In this document: one piece after another, positions 9,062 through 21,485 of the stretch
Layout: every line of letters begins with the position of its first letter
How positions within the stretch are numbered: position 1 is the first letter of the stretch
Source of the DNA: Cycas panzhihuaensis
Lineage: Eukaryota > Cycadophyta
Assembly (NCBI GenBank): GCA_023213395.1
Contig: CM041465.1
Location: forward strand, 26,915,741-26,979,740
Length of the DNA stretch: 64,000 nt
Direction: 5' to 3'
The notes under the pieces: model-generated
What the model was told of the DNA's origin: nothing
The model's input: the letters and a program-made list of their open reading frames with translations, nothing else
Databases searched by the model: none
Translations under genes and position numbers: made by a program

Positions 9062-12000
9062 ATAAGTAGAAGGGTGGGTATCAAGTGGGTGATGTTGATC
9101 ACCCGGATAGTAAATAGGATCATCACCCTCTTAGGTGGATCCCGAAATAGATGTAGGGAACTCATGCACTCCCGAAGCAAAGGCGTGATAAGCCCAATCT
9201 GAAGGGTACCCTTCCATTGTGGAATCAGAATCTTATAATGAAAGAAGACGATACCTAGGATCTTCTAACAATGGAGGCAAACCACGTAGGCGATGTAAGA
9301 AGCATCGCATACGAAACTTGCCAATACGTTAGAAGAAGGAAAAAGATACAAAGTGTGTGTTGGGGGCTGCCCAACAAAGGGATGAAGTGGAGGGAACCAC
9401 TAAAAGGTAAAAGTACCAACAGGAAGGGATAGGAACTAGCTCCCTTATTGGTAAGTCCCCAATATGGTCGTCAGTAGATGCGCGTCTACAGGATAATCAC
9501 TAAGCTCGGTATAAGTGATGATGGTCAATAGTGATATCGAAGATATGGGCGAAAACCTACAAGCAAAGAAAGTATCACGCAGGGTGCCCCGTGTGCTGGA
9601 GCATGAGTTCGGGACCTGCAGATGATACCCAACTACTTTGAAGTGGCCCTCAATCCAGGAAAAAGAGAGGGAATATGTGCAGGGTAGCCTGGATAGACTC
9701 GAGAGGAAGGTCCTCCCACCCTTGGATGGCTGAAAGGGTAGAAGAGGAATCCTCAAAGGTTTCCCTATGATGAAGGGAAACAGATATGGACAAGATAGGG
9801 GAGAGCCTACGATGTAGCCAAGTTCCTCTTGGTTATTTCTCCAAGCAAATAGGGCCAAGAGGAGGAGAGAGAGAAAGGGAGAGAGACAACTAAACCAAAG
9901 TTTCCTTTAATGATTCAAGGGGCAAACAGAAAAGGAAAAGGGGATAGGTGTCACACCTGCAAGCAAGCAATATCGAATGGAATGAACCAAAAGGGTAAGT
10001 TAGGCTTTATAGGAAAAGGAGAGGGGAGAGTGAGTTTCCTATAATGTCCTTTTCTTATAGGAGTTGAGTATGTGACATGCAAGCATACAAGTACAAACAA
10101 ATGCTACCATTTACCTTTTTACTTTTATATGACCTACTTAGCTAGAACATAAATTCCAAATAAAAGTAAGAAAGGGAAATGGGGGTCAAAGGAGGGATGT
10201 GTGTACCCGAAAGATGTAGCGGCCGACGGGAGGCCTCGCCCACGTGCAACGCACATCCTTGCGTCAATCCACTAATGTGTAACCAAGTCTTGATGTGAAC
10301 GATGGGGGCTTCCTTACCTTCCCCTTTATGAAAAGAAAGCAGAATAGAAGAAAGCAAAAGCAACAGAAAAAAATGGTAGATCTTACCTGAATCTGGATGT
10401 TTTACACCTTTACGAGAGCACCACACCAACTTGCACATACACCAGCTTATCCTTCCAAGAAGGGGTTGCAAAAGATATGCTATATATATGCAAGTATATG
10501 TGTAATATTTGTGTTAAAATGTTAGGAAAGACAACTGTTGTTAGAAGTTATAAAATCCTCTCTCAAGCAAGCATGTAAATCAAGCAAAATGGAGTGAAGG
10601 AAGCCTCAGGATGGCTAGCCCTCCACTGGGTTCTCCACATAACTCTCTAGCATAACAAGATGAGGGTGAAGGCAACTAAGGACAGCCAAGAAATACAAGG
10701 ATAAAAGTGACAAAGCATTTGGGAAATATCCAAAGTGCAGAGTTGCTATGGTTAGCAATCCAGTGCACGAACCCTTTCCAACATTATCAAGGGATACCCA
10801 ACAATACAAGGGACTCTAGGGGGGTCCAAACAAGAGGCGTGTAGGCCTGGAACCAGTGTAGCAAGGGGCTACATACGTTGATAATCCAGTGCAGGCCTAG
10901 GGCTCACCAACTCCTAATTATCCTAAGAGGAGCATGGAGTAAGAGAAGAGAAGGTGGGAAGGGGATTACCCTTGGAGAGTAGGACTGAGTGGGGGGCTGC
11001 CTCACCTTGCTCTCTTCACCCAACCTTGTGGTTCTTCTCCCGCTGCTCCCTTAAGGAAAACTGGTGGAGGGAAGGTGGAAACCCAGAAGCAACAAGCCAA
11101 ACTTAATGAAAACAATCTTTGCTATGGTCAAACCTAAAGGAAACAGGCAAACAAATCAAGAAGTGGGTCCAATATGAAGATAACTTACCATAAATCTAGA
11201 GAAAAAGGTTTGGAGGACCTGTTGGGATAATATAGGGCAGGTCTGCCCTTGCAACCAGCAGAGGAGAGGATCCCTACAAGGGTTTACAGGAGAAATCCGA
11301 ATAGATAGTTGAAAGAAACACTTGCTAGGCGAGTTAGAGAAGAACAACACCAAAATTTGCTTGATAACACCTAGAGAGAGGCTTCCCACCATGGAGGAAG
11401 GTAGTTGCAGGCGGATCCTGGCCTAGAGTTGCAGGAGACGCAGGCCTGTAAGTGCACCTGTAGCAGGAAGAGAAGAGGATAGAAAGTTGCAGCAAGAAAC
11501 GGTTACTTTGAAGAGCAAAAATCATCTAAGAGTCCTCAAAATAATGAGGGTTTTGATACTTATACCCATCCCAACCCTAAATATGTGAATAGGGTGCAAA
11601 TAGGGCTGAGGTAGATGCGAGGCTGTGTGGCGATTCCAGGGGAAACGTTAGATTTGCCATGGCAATTTTTAAAAAACAACTGACAACAGTCACACTATGG
11701 TAAACTTCGCGGTACCGCTAAGTTTACAGCGGTGCGGGACCAGAAAGCCGGAATGGCAAAAATCTAGGTTCCGGGAGCCTTAGGAGGTGATGTGGTAGCC
11801 CTGGGAGGGGTTGGCCCTCCTGTCTAGGTGGCTGAGACAGTCCAGAATGCATGTAGATGAAGGAAAGTGAAGCATCAATGAGCAAAGGTCTCAAAAACAA
11901 GGTGTTAGGAGCTCAAAGTCGAGGCATGAACGGGTCATATAAACCAAAAGAAGCTCGAGGCGGTGTGGAGACAGCGTGGAGGGTCATAAAGTGTTATGGG

Positions 12001-12480
12001 GATGCCTACCTTGCCAAAAGGTAGGTCCCACTAGATCATCATAGGCTCACAATACAAAAAGTAGCATGACTAGGCAACAAATGCAAAGTGATCATATAAA
12101 TGAAGCAAGCAGCCATTCAATGAGGCAATACTTCTGTCAACCTTTACAAAGAAATAGTATGAGTGAAAAGGGAGAAGTATACTTGAGCCTACCTGAGTCG
12201 ACCTGTCTGTATCCATTCCTGGTAGCCAGGAAATAGTCTCTAGAGTTGGTACAAGGCCAATTGGGGCCTGAAGTAGGAAGGATATTTTATTAGGGGCTTC
12301 AGGAGCTTAAACGAATGACAAAAATAGATCCAAGGCATGAAACAAGCTAACAGAGTATAAACTTCAATAGCATTTCAAGTATTGCAAAAATCGAGCAGAA
12401 GGGCTCAGAAGAAAGGCTAGGAAAATACACCATAAATACGTAAAACAAGAAAAAAAAAAGTATATCTAGGGGTAAGAATA
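9062..12480 (-). repeat. Gyp-1 5' leader and probable 5' LTR
   Basis: Over 3 kb with no convincing gene. Segments align in order with 26450-28782 plus 36368-37718 of Gyp-2, for example around 10310 (cttccttaccttcccc) versus 28150, and around 12210 (ccaggaaatagt) versus 37705. A perfect hairpin lies at 11700-11727. The short open frames are Pro/Leu-rich and not conserved. The exact LTR borders and primer-binding site were not found. Confidence 0.55.
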
Positions 12481-13223
12481 GACCTAGGCCCTAAAGGGAT
12501 CAAAGGCAGGCCTGAGGGGATGATCTTGGTGGGCCTTTCACGGCGAAGAAAGGACACGGTGCCTCAAATGGCATCGCAAATAAAAGCAGGGCAAGGGATA
12601 AAAACGAGATTTATTTTCATATTCCCCTATTCAATTTGGAGTTTTGGCTCTCTAGCACCTAGATTTACCACCCCATCACACATTCAATAGGGGATATTCG
12701 ACCGTTGGATCGATATGTAAAGGGAGTCATTAGGTCCATGGGCGAGAGATGGTAGCGATCTGACTTGATCTGATACGTCAATCTTAGCCATGACCTCTAA
12801 TTTTGGATTTTTGTCATTAGTGTCTTTAATAGCATTTTATGTCCTTTTGTGAGTGAATTGGGCTTTTCAGAACCTATTTAAGGACCTAAAAGGGGCTGGA
12901 CTAGGGCATTAAGGAGCCTTGGTCCTAGTGGACTAGTTACAGTTCACACAGTTCACAGGAATTTTCTTTTTTTTTTTTTTGGCAGGGGAAGTTGTGGTGC
13001 CAAGAACTTCCTCATGGACTAAAGAGAAGTTAATGGGGCCTACTAACATATTTGTGGTCCTATCAATATATTAATGGTTCTAGGGTAGTTTAATAGAAAA
13101 TGGAAAAAACTTTAAATTTTATATTAATTTCATGTAATTTCTCTTGTTTTTAATGATTAGAGAGGACTTTTGATTGACAAAGAGGAGACTGGCTAACTGG
13201 TGATGTGGTTTTTATTTTTATAG
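12481..13223. repeat. Gyp-2 3'-side terminal region (probable LTR/3' UTR)
   Basis: Non-coding stretch similar to 1822-2566 of Gyp-1. It has a T-run at about 12967-12980, a weak inverted repeat (aacttc/gaagtt) near 12990-13030 and a second AT-rich one near 13045-13075. It ends at an acceptor-like tttttatag (13223). The LTR ends were not resolved. Confidence 0.5.
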
Positions 13224-15010
13224 CCTATTATCATGGTTGATAATTATGAAAACATCGACAGGCTTATCGATCTACTAGAGAGACAGGAGAGGGCAATCCT
13301 TGGCTATACGGGCTAAAGAAGATCATCTGTACACCTCAATATGCATCAGACTAGGCCCTCCTTATAGATATCATTTCTCATTGGGACTGCAGGAGGCATG
13401 TATTTCATCTCCCATAAGTGGGAGATATTATTATCACCCATGTAGACATTAGGAGGATTCTAGGGGTGCTAGATAGGGGTGCACTAGCAATATTGGGGAC
13501 CCTTCCAAGAATAGATGTAGCCCATCAAGAGGCTGCAAGGTTTTTAATAAGTCAGGATCACTGGGACCAAAGGGATATACTAGTGATATCTATTGTCAGG
13601 TCGAGGATTCCTCATGTAAGAAAGATGATAGTGTTTGTTATTCTATTTCATATCTACCAGAAATAGAATTACAAGGATATACTATAGGGATGGATTATGA
13701 CTTTGAGGAGATATGAGCAGGGGGAGCATTTTGATTGGACCACTTTGAGGTGTGGCTAATCTCATAGCCTAGCTTGACTAGATTATGAGGGTAGAACAAG
13801 AAGGATTCTTGTATTACATCCTTCTCTAATATTGGTTCTTTGATCACTTCTATTGGGTGGCACTAGTAGTAGGTCCTCAGCCTATAGCAGCCCATGCTCC
13901 ATTAGTGCATAGGTGGTAGATGTGATTTTAGAGTGTAAGAGAGTTAATACATGCCTTCCTCCTCATGTTAGATGACTTTGTGAGGTACCCATATCACATT
14001 GTCTACTAGGGGAATGATGAGAAGGGAGGTGAGATAGTCGATGCTCTATGAGAGGAGTCAGGGGACAAGGAGGAGGGAGATAGAGTTGCTAGTGATGACT
14101 CAGAGGTATAGAGGTAGTGATAAAAGTGTCGGTAGAGGCAGATTTAGCTACAGGTGGAGAGGAGGTCCTCGAAGCAAAGGAGACCAAGGAAGGAGATGCA
14201 CCAGATGCTTCAGGGGAGGAGGAGTTGGGAAAGGAGGAGATAACGACTAGAGCTGTAAGAATGGTAGTGGAGGAGGTGCACTTTGAGAGGTAAGACTTCC
14301 CCTCTACTCTAGCTTTAGCCTTTGATTTAGTTATTTGATGCTTATGGAGTTTATTTGATATGATTTACATATTTTAGTTCTCAATGAATTATTGCATATG
14401 CTCCAACTAACACCCTGGTGTGCATGGATGACAGGTGGAGATTACATAGGAGAGCTGGTGAGACAGGTGGTCATTAAGCTCTTCCCACATGTGTACAAGG
14501 AGGGGCAACCTCCTATCATAGACAGAGAGGAGCCTAGGTTAGCTAAGAGACATACTGCGACTTTCACTCTACTCACATGAGTATGAGATATATGGGCTGC
14601 AGAGGCCCAAGAGCTACGAGGTGAGAGGGTCCAACTGCAAGCTGAGAGAGACCAGTTGTAGGCTCGAGTGTAGGTACTAGAGCCTTAGGGGGTAGGAGTT
14701 AGAGGTGCTAGGAATGACAAGAGGGTCATCATACTTAAGTAGAGGATCCACAGGATGGAGAGGGAGTAATACCAGTTACTGAGTGATTGAGACAGGCTAC
14801 ATAAGAAGTATGATATATTAGTTGACCAGATAGTCACTTGGTCCTCATATAGTAGGACCCACACAATGATGTCATCCTAGAGGAGGGCGAGAGATGAGGA
14901 AAGCAAGGCTAGGACCTTACAAAGGAGGAGGAGGAGATTGGGAGGGACATGGTCCCTAGGTGAGGGAGCAGACAGGCCAAGAGGTGACATGCCATAAGGG
15001 TATGGTAGCT
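13224..15010 (+). pseudogene. Antisense plant-mobile-domain ORF of Gyp-2
   Basis: Homologue of the 2567-4450 ORF, more decayed. The PMD block reads RHVFHLP, a stop, then VGDIIITHVDIRRILGVL (about 13395-13465). HVRKMIVFVILFHIYQK and a WFFDHF-like segment follow near 13830. A GT-AG intron candidate is at 14290-14377. The distal part carries ERDQL.ARV.VLEP and YQYQLLSD.DRLHKKYDILV, again coiled-coil-like, then RRARDEESKARTLQRRRRR. It ends near 15010. Because it runs against the gypsy genes, it needs its own promoter or read-through from the other side. Many stops mean no intact product. Confidence 0.62.
14290..14377 (+). other. Predicted intron in Gyp-2 antisense PMD ORF
   Basis: Donor GAG/GTAAG at 14290 and acceptor CATATTTTAG ending at 14377, 88 bp, T-rich with a long pyrimidine stretch. 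It lies at the place equivalent to 3756-3867 in Gyp-1, between the acidic tail and the coiled-coil segment, although the intron sequences themselves differ. Confidence 0.55.
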
Positions 15011-15167
15011 TAACAGGACTATTACAGTATAGATCTCTTATAATAGGAAAGCTTCAAACATCCAAGGGGTTCCTTATTATATATGGATGTATGATTATAC
15101 TTACCCCCTATAAGAATTTTAGCTTCCTTAGGCACCTATTAATGACGCTTTGTACCATTATTCATTT

Positions 15168-15242
<75 letters not shown>

Positions 15243-15949
15243 AGGGGCCATATCGGTACCCCATTTTGGCATACTTTACTTATTTTGTTGATTATGGATG
15301 TATGGATATAAATAGGTAGATATATATATGTATATTGATGTGCAGGTGCATAGGGCATAGTATGGACTTAGATCATAGTTTTGTTATATCATGCATGTAT
15401 ATGCTTTTAGCTTGAATGTTTTCTTTTATGTGGCATGGCACTTGCACCAAGCACACATGATGACCCAATATGATAGGTGGCCTCGCATGAGACAAGGGCA
15501 AGAGGATCATGCATGTTCCTCGGATGGAACATAGGGATCCTACCAAGAAAGTAACTAATGGGTACGGATACCCTAAGAAATAGCTAAAGTGGGGATATGG
15601 ACTATCCTTAGGGACTTTCCCAAGTAGTGACTCATGCTTGGAAGTAGGCCAAGTCACATCCTCAAATGAAACCCTAACCATGAGTGTGGAGGCAAATCGA
15701 TATAACTAAATAATTGTTAATATACATATGAACAAAATGGGTGCTTTCATTGTTGAAGTAGGTAAATAGCTCATTCGAAAAGAGGCATGGCTACCTCATC
15801 AACACATGAAGTGACCCAAGCTCTAAGCACACATCATGCTCCTAATGTGAAGGTGTGGCGAAGCATGTGGGGGTAGTTTAAGCTCATTTCGAAGCAAAGG
15901 AAAGGCATCCATTCTACTAAAAAGTAAAAGGAGTCACATATAGAATTTC
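15011..15949. other. Gyp-2 non-coding spacer
   Basis: Equivalent to 4451-5200 in Gyp-1. It holds a compound TA/GT microsatellite (15169-15241). Otherwise AT-rich with no supported gene. Confidence 0.55.
15169..15241. repeat. (TA)n-(GT)n compound microsatellite
   Basis: About 15 TA units followed directly by about 21 GT units. It lies between the convergent antisense ORF and integrase of Gyp-2. Open frames through it on either strand (poly-YI or poly-VC) are artefacts. Confidence 0.97.
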
Positions 15950-17180
15950 TTTAACAACTTGTCATTTATGGATTTGTCAAATTTAACTCCTTCTAATGTC
16001 ACTACTCTATATATGTTGTTATTGAGGCTCTTAAGGATTATAAAGGGGCCCACCCATTCTGGGGCTAAATTTAAATAGTTGATTATGGAGGTACTCTAGT
16101 TTGAGGACTTAGTCTCTAGGGTTTAAGGGGTGAGGGCATAGACGTTTATCATACATCCTACGTACCCTAGCATTAGAGGCAAGATTTGTTTAGTACATAG
16201 CCAAGTGTTTTTCATCTAAGGCTTCAAGGTCAAGGAGGTGGGCCTGGCAGCACAATTCCTCATCGATGAGACCCCTGAGGCAGACCCTCAAGGATGGAAT
16301 CTTAACCTTTAAAAGGTAGAATTCCTTCTATCTTATAAACTAGGGAAATCAGGGTCATTTTTATTGTAGTGTAGATAGAGGTGTGGTAGGCCCATAGGGA
16401 AGAATGAAGCTAAAGTTACTAATCCATTTGGGATTAGGTAATCATTTTCTTCAAAATGTTGATAAGGATTTTATTAAAGGATTCAATCTAGCCATTGGCA
16501 TGGGGTAATAAAAGGATGACATTTTATGAGAAATCCTAAATTTCTCACAAAGCTCATTCATCTCCTTATTACAAAAGGGGGTACCATTATCTGTGACTAA
16601 GACATCAGGGACTCTAAATCGACAAATAATAAATTGGTAGACGAAAGTGGTAGTAGTCTTGCCTAAGATAAACAATAACATAATCACTTTGGCCTGCTTG
16701 GTGAAGTATTTTATTGTAGTCTAGATAAAATTGTATTACAATGAAGAGGAAGGAGTAATGGCTCTAATGATGTCTAGGCCCCGTTAGCATAAAGTCCATA
16801 GGGATATGATAAGGTGGGGTGCCTTAAAAGGTAAATGGATCATGTTGGCATGGTCCTAGCACTTGTAGTAATGTTGCATGTAAACATGGGCATCCTTCAA
16901 GAGGGACGGCCAATAGTATCCCATGTGAAGGATCCCTTAGGCCATGGATTGGCCCCCAAAATGGCCTCCATAGATACCACTATGACATTCTTGGAGAATT
17001 TGGCTAGCTTCATACGAGTTAATGCAATGGAGGAGGACTCCATCAAAGGACCTCTTATACAATGCATCCTCCATGAGAAAGTATTGCCTAGTGGTGGCTC
17101 TAATGCATAACTTTACTTTGTCGCTAGTGTTAAAAGGGTATATTACTTGGTGAGGTATTACACAATATCCCCATACCATT
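15950..17180 (-). pseudogene. Gyp-2 integrase, degenerate
   Basis: Read 3' to 5' on the plus strand. The N-terminal zinc-binding block is at 17179-16937 (LHCINSYEASQILQECHSG, then GGHFGG). The catalytic core at 16687-16451 has RFRVPDVLVTDNGTPFCNKE, the second Asp block. The C-terminal block at about 16330-15950 matches Gyp-1 5201-5575 (VKIPSLRVCLRGLIDEE, LEALDEKHLAMY). Frameshifts and stops separate the pieces. Integrase would join element cDNA to the chromosome; this copy is dead. Confidence 0.82.
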
Positions 17181-18650
17181 AGCTATTAGCTAATGGATAG
17201 GGAGACAAATTTTGGAGAGCTAGGATAGGCTCATCAAGCAATGAATTATTGATCGACAGGCATGAGGGATTCGAGATGGGGGCATCCGCTAGTCACTCAG
17301 CAACCACCATCCCTTTCTTAGATTTCCTATTGACAATCTTGAGATTATATTCTTGGAGGATGATGACCCAATTTTCTATCCTTACTGTTAAGTTATACTA
17401 GGTTAAGAGATACCTCAATGGATCAAATTAAATGATCACGTGGGTAATATTACCTAGGAGGTAATGCCTAAACTTCTTAGCCACATGGACCAAGGCTAGA
17501 CATTCTTTTTTGGTTGGAGGGTAATTTAGCTTAGCCGCCACTAATATACAACTGAGAAAATAGATGGATCTCTTCATCCTAGAGTCATCTTCTTGGGCTA
17601 GCATAGCTTCTAAGGATTCATCAATGGTCGAAGTGTAGAAAATGAAGGGGCGGTGGAAGAGAGGAGGTTCCAAAATAGGGGCAGATATAAGAGCTTTTTT
17701 GAGGTCCTAGAATGCCTCCTAGGCTTTAGAGGACCATAAGAATAGGGTCCCCCTTTTTAATAGGTTAGTCAAAGGCTTGGTATTTATGGTAAAATCTGCC
17801 AAGAAATGCCTCAAGAAGCCTTGCCTCCCCAAGAATGGCTTAACTTGGTGCTACATTCTTAAGGGAGGCATATCAAGGACAACTTTGACCTTATCACGGT
17901 CAATTTGGATCCCTTATTTAGAGACAAGGAAACCTAAGAGCTTACTAGTAGTCACTATAAACACGCATTTGAGTGGGTTTAGGCTAACATGATATTTCTG
18001 GCACCTCATAAAAATAACATACAAGTATATGGGGTGATTGGTCCTCTTATGGGAGAGGCCCATCATGTCATCCATGAAAACCTCAAGGGTTTTATTTATG
18101 AGGTTATGGAAGATGAACTACATTGCCCTTTGATAAGTGGCACCTGCATTCTTTAATCTAAAGGGCATAGCCTTATAGGTAAATGTACCCCACGAGGTAG
18201 TAAAGGCTGTCTTGTAATAGTCTTTGGGGGATATTTTAATCTAGTTATATCTAAAGAAGCCATCCATCAAGGACATGACTTCAAAGCCTATCATTCAATC
18301 AATAATTTGGTCAATGAATGGTAGAGGGAAGTTATCTTTAGGACATGCATTGTTTATATCCTAGAAAATCAACATAAATCAAGATCGTCACATTCTCCTT
18401 AGTGATGAGAATGATATTGGATACCCATTCGGGTTAATCAATGGAATTAATTAGTCTAGGAGCTTCTCTAGTTCAATCTTTATGGTGATGGAGAGTTTAA
18501 GATGAAGAGGGCATTATTTTTACTACAAAGGGTAGGCACCCAAGACAGTTATGAGGTTATGGGTGATAATGGAGGGGTCTATCCCCTTCATATCTGAATA
18601 GTCCCATGTGAAGATGTCACAAAACTCTTAGAATAAGAGGGTATATTCCT
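17181..18650 (-). pseudogene. Gyp-2 reverse transcriptase and RNase H, degenerate
   Basis: RNase H is clear at 17673-17428: PFIFYTSTIDESLEAMLAQE, then SIYFLSCILVAAKLNY and ECLALVHVAKKFRHYLLG. RT lies upstream on the minus strand (about 18500-17700). Its catalytic box reads VFMDDMMG at 18058-18081, and the NACP-type fingers are recognisable nearby. Several stops break it. This is the region missing from Gyp-1, which makes Gyp-2 the better guide to the ancestral element. Confidence 0.82.
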
Positions 18651-19690
18651 TCATTTCTTCAAGGTATACTCTACTTCTACCTTGATAACCTCACTAGGGG
18701 TAAGGATGATGTCCTTAGTTACACCCGTATATATAACATTTCCCCCCTCAAAGTAAAGGGGAGCTTGGTTAATCAACAAGTGTGAGGGAGAGTCAGATAG
18801 GTTTGGATCAACAAGAGGTGACACTAAAGCTATACACTTCCAGAAACTAAGTCTATGGTGGCTAGAAGGGAGATTAGGTACAAAACCCACTAAGTGTTCT
18901 AACAAGGCCTCATTGTTCTCAATGCAATCTATCCAATGGATAGTCTTTCTTAGCGAGTATATAAGATGAGGCAATAAAGGGATGATAGGCCCATAACGAT
19001 CAATATACCACTCCACATAGTCAAGAGACTCCTTGTAGGAGTTAGAGGGTATCCTCATATGCTACTACACCCTAGCTCATGGAGGTGGGGGCTAACTAGG
19101 CTCGGAGCCATGTGTTATATACTCATCATGTGAAAGAAGAGACCCCTTGCCCTTGTTATCTATGGAGGATGGAAAGGATTAGGGAGTAGGAGGGTACTAG
19201 ACAGGCAAGGAAGTTGGGCATGCCCTAAGATCAATGGTGTGTGGTTCCCTAGATTAGTTAAAAGGAAGAGGATCCTCATACGATGCACTGGGTTAGAATA
19301 TAGGGTTTTAAGAGGGATGAATGGGGTGTCCCCTTCGTAAATTAAGGAGGGATATGGTACGAGGGATATCCTTGTACTCATTGTCAGACTCGTGATTGCT
19401 CAAAATGGCAAGATAACCATAGCTCCTAACTCTGATAGGGGCAAAGCAGATAAGGTTCGAGGAGAAAGAGAGAGGTCCTTCCTCTAATTCTAGGATGTTT
19501 GGGACATTAATTGAGCAGGCAGTGGAGGGAGTAGATGGGTCTTCATTGCCCTTGATTGGATCATAAGTCACCTGACATGATTGATGGGATAATCGGATAT
19601 GAGGTGGTTCCTAGAAAACAACTTTTATTCGCCCTTCGTGGACAAATTTAAGTTGCCCCCAACAAGATGAGCATATAGCTCCCATCTAAT
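18651..19690 (-). pseudogene. Gyp-2 protease-to-RT linker
   Basis: Open pieces at 19058-18651 (including IDCIENNEALLEHLVGFVPN) and 19571-19308. The first matches the linker half of the Gyp-1 fusion frame. No enzymatic motif is seen. Confidence 0.6.
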
Positions 19691-20062
19691 CGAGCCATGG
19701 GCACCACAATAAGAGATTGTAATCCACGTCAACATGAGGATTACTATGTCTATTAAGATGGTCTTATCTTCAAGGGTAAGAGGAATCGAAATTGATCCTA
19801 AGGGTGTCTTCTCATTACTATCCTAGCCTTAACATCACCATGGGACTAGTTCGAGGACCACAATACCTAAATCTTGCATTATACATAAGGGAATAACATT
19901 GATAGAAGGGTCATTATCTATAACTATCCTTCTAAGAGTGCACTTGGGAATGTCGATGAAAATTATAAAGGGATAGTGCCATCGATGCTCCCTTTCATCT
20001 ATGGATGGAAGATCTTTAGGGTCAAAAGTAATAAGGGGCTCCCAGTTTGGGACAACACCCAA
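19691..20062 (-). pseudogene. Gyp-2 protease, degenerate
   Basis: Contains LITFDPKDLPSIDEREHRW, then IVIDNDPSINVIPLCIMQDLG, aligned with VVNNGSSVNAIPLRIMQEIG of Gyp-1. The expected D-x-G-S-S site is changed. It is interrupted downstream by stops. Confidence 0.72.
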
Positions 20063-20583
20063 AGAATAAATAGGGGCATCTATTTAACCCAAATCCTCAA
20101 GAAGAAGGGTGTGTTATTCATGGCAACCCCGTAAGATATCCATCATAGATATTCTTGTAGCTATGGTATGGAGTTCATCAATGATAGAGAAGGATTTCCC
20201 TTTCCTAGTAGGTTGAGGAAGTGCCCTTCAAAAGTCATAATGCCTAGGATGAATGGGAATGGTCTTGGGGACCACAGGGATCTCCATAGGTGGATTACCC
20301 ATTGGAGGGTTTTACTAGGATGCAGAGACCTCAATGACCTTCTTAGTTACTTTAGACCTTGTTATTAGGTACAAAGTAGTAGTCTTAAGCATCTAAATAA
20401 TTTTCTTTCCCTTATTTTGGGGTTGAGAAGATGAGGAAGATTGGGGATGAGAACTAGGAGCAGAAGATGAATCCCTTACCCAATTTCCCTTTGTTTACTT
20501 AGGAGTGGAGTTAGGGGATCGCTCCCTACTCCTTGTCCCTCTATCTTGAGTGTATCGATATTGTTCCCTATATTTTGGAAAGG
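20063..20583 (-). pseudogene. Gyp-2 gag C-terminal part (left of insertion E)
   Basis: Matches Gyp-1 about 6720-7170 in order and content (Ser-rich, basic), broken by stops. It continues across element E at 24451. Confidence 0.55.
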
Positions 20584-20588
20584 TATCA

Positions 20589-20844
20589 TGTAACGAACCG
20601 TTACACCAAGTTCGTAACTTGAGGACAAACTGAATTGAGCAAGAGAGCACACCAGAATGCTGGAGCAAGTTATAGTCAATTGACCAAATATTGATTGATA
20701 AGATAAAATGATGATGTCCATATTACAATTTGTGCCCAATTTTATATGCACATTAGGCCCCTTTCATGGAAGGTTGTGCCTGTTCAATAGCACCTAATAT
20801 TTAATCAATTAATTAAAGGTTTTTGCTTAAGGAGGTTCATAACA
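20589..20844 (-). repeat. 3' LTR of element E (256 bp)
   Basis: Plus-strand ends are TGTAACGAACC at 20589 and GTTCATAACA at 20844. It is nearly identical to 24197-24445. A TATA-like tract (ATATAAAATT on the minus strand) lies near 20735-20745. A purine tract (aagagggagga on the minus strand) abuts it at about 20845-20860. Confidence 0.93.
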
Positions 20845-20849
20845 AGTCC

Positions 20850-21485
20850 TCCCTCTTGAGATGTTTTGCCCACGAAACATAGTCGAACAATTGTAGTCCT
20901 TTAAACGTACGCTATCCTTCATTGTAGTAGAATCCATTAGGCGATTAGACGGATGTTGCAGGTATTTATTGGAAAATTCTTCTGATTGAAAACCTTGACT
21001 ATGTTTTTGAAATGCTGGTGGTTGTTTCTTGACTTCTTCACTTTGATCCTTGTGTGGTAGGGCTTTAGTTTTATTCAATCGTTTTCCTGATAACGAGATA
21101 ATTCTTCTGTCTTTTTTAAATCGTATAAATTATTCATTAATATTCATTTCAAAGGTTCTGAGTGTACTGAGCCATTGACTACCCAGTACCATATCTACAC
21201 CTCCAATATCGACGACATAGAAATCTTCTATAATACTGACTTCATTTAGCGTGAGGTTAAGGTTTTTCATTATACCTTGACCAGAGATTACCTGTCTTCC
21301 TCCAACAAAGGACTGAAACGAGGAGTCCTTAATGGAAATAACCTTAATTGTTGTGCACAGTTTCGATCAATAAAATTATGTGTGCTCCCTGAATCTATCA
21401 AGATTATTACAGCTTGATTTTTGATAGATCCTTGTAGCTTTAGGGTATTTGATTGATTAAAACTGCTCATAAATGATAGTGACAT
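20850..21485 (-). pseudogene. Element E retropepsin and short tail
   Basis: The frame has IILIDSGSTHNFIDRN (about 21370-21420), the aspartic protease site with the catalytic D-S-G intact, then VDMVLGSQWLSTL (about 21170-21210), the second conserved block. The tail (LNKTKALPHKDQSEE) continues to a stop at 20827. One in-frame stop lies near 21120 and a stop/frameshift follows the site (about 21285). Active-site text resembles chromovirus-type gypsy proteases more than that of Gyp-1 and Gyp-2. Confidence 0.82.

Larger units (their letters stand above)
1822..12480 (-). mobile_element. Gyp-1: Tat-like Ty3/gypsy element, internally deleted
   Basis: On the minus strand the order is leader/LTR (about 12480-9062), gag (9061-6827), protease (6700-6188), linker, then integrase C-terminus (to 5201). 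A plus-strand ORF with a plant mobile domain (2567-4450) lies on the 3' side. Protease followed by YNLLLSRPWL, and the large Pro-rich gag, fit Tat/Ogre-type gypsy elements, which often carry extra ORFs. RT, RNase H and the integrase core are absent. Homology to the 12480-37718 element runs throughout, in the same order. LTR boundaries could not be fixed by eye; the outer ends given are approximate. Confidence 0.8.

Noticed and set aside
9445-11525. Several 60-140-codon frames in the Gyp-1 leader
   Set aside because: Not conserved in the Gyp-2 leader, no domains; treated as non-coding.
13080-13160. Possible integration hot spot or att-like site at AT-rich repeats
   Set aside because: Better explained as part of the Gyp-2 terminal region homologous to Gyp-1.
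15091-15358. Open frames on both strands through the TA/GT tract
   Set aside because: Simple-sequence translation (YIYIY, VCVCV, HTHTH) with no domain.
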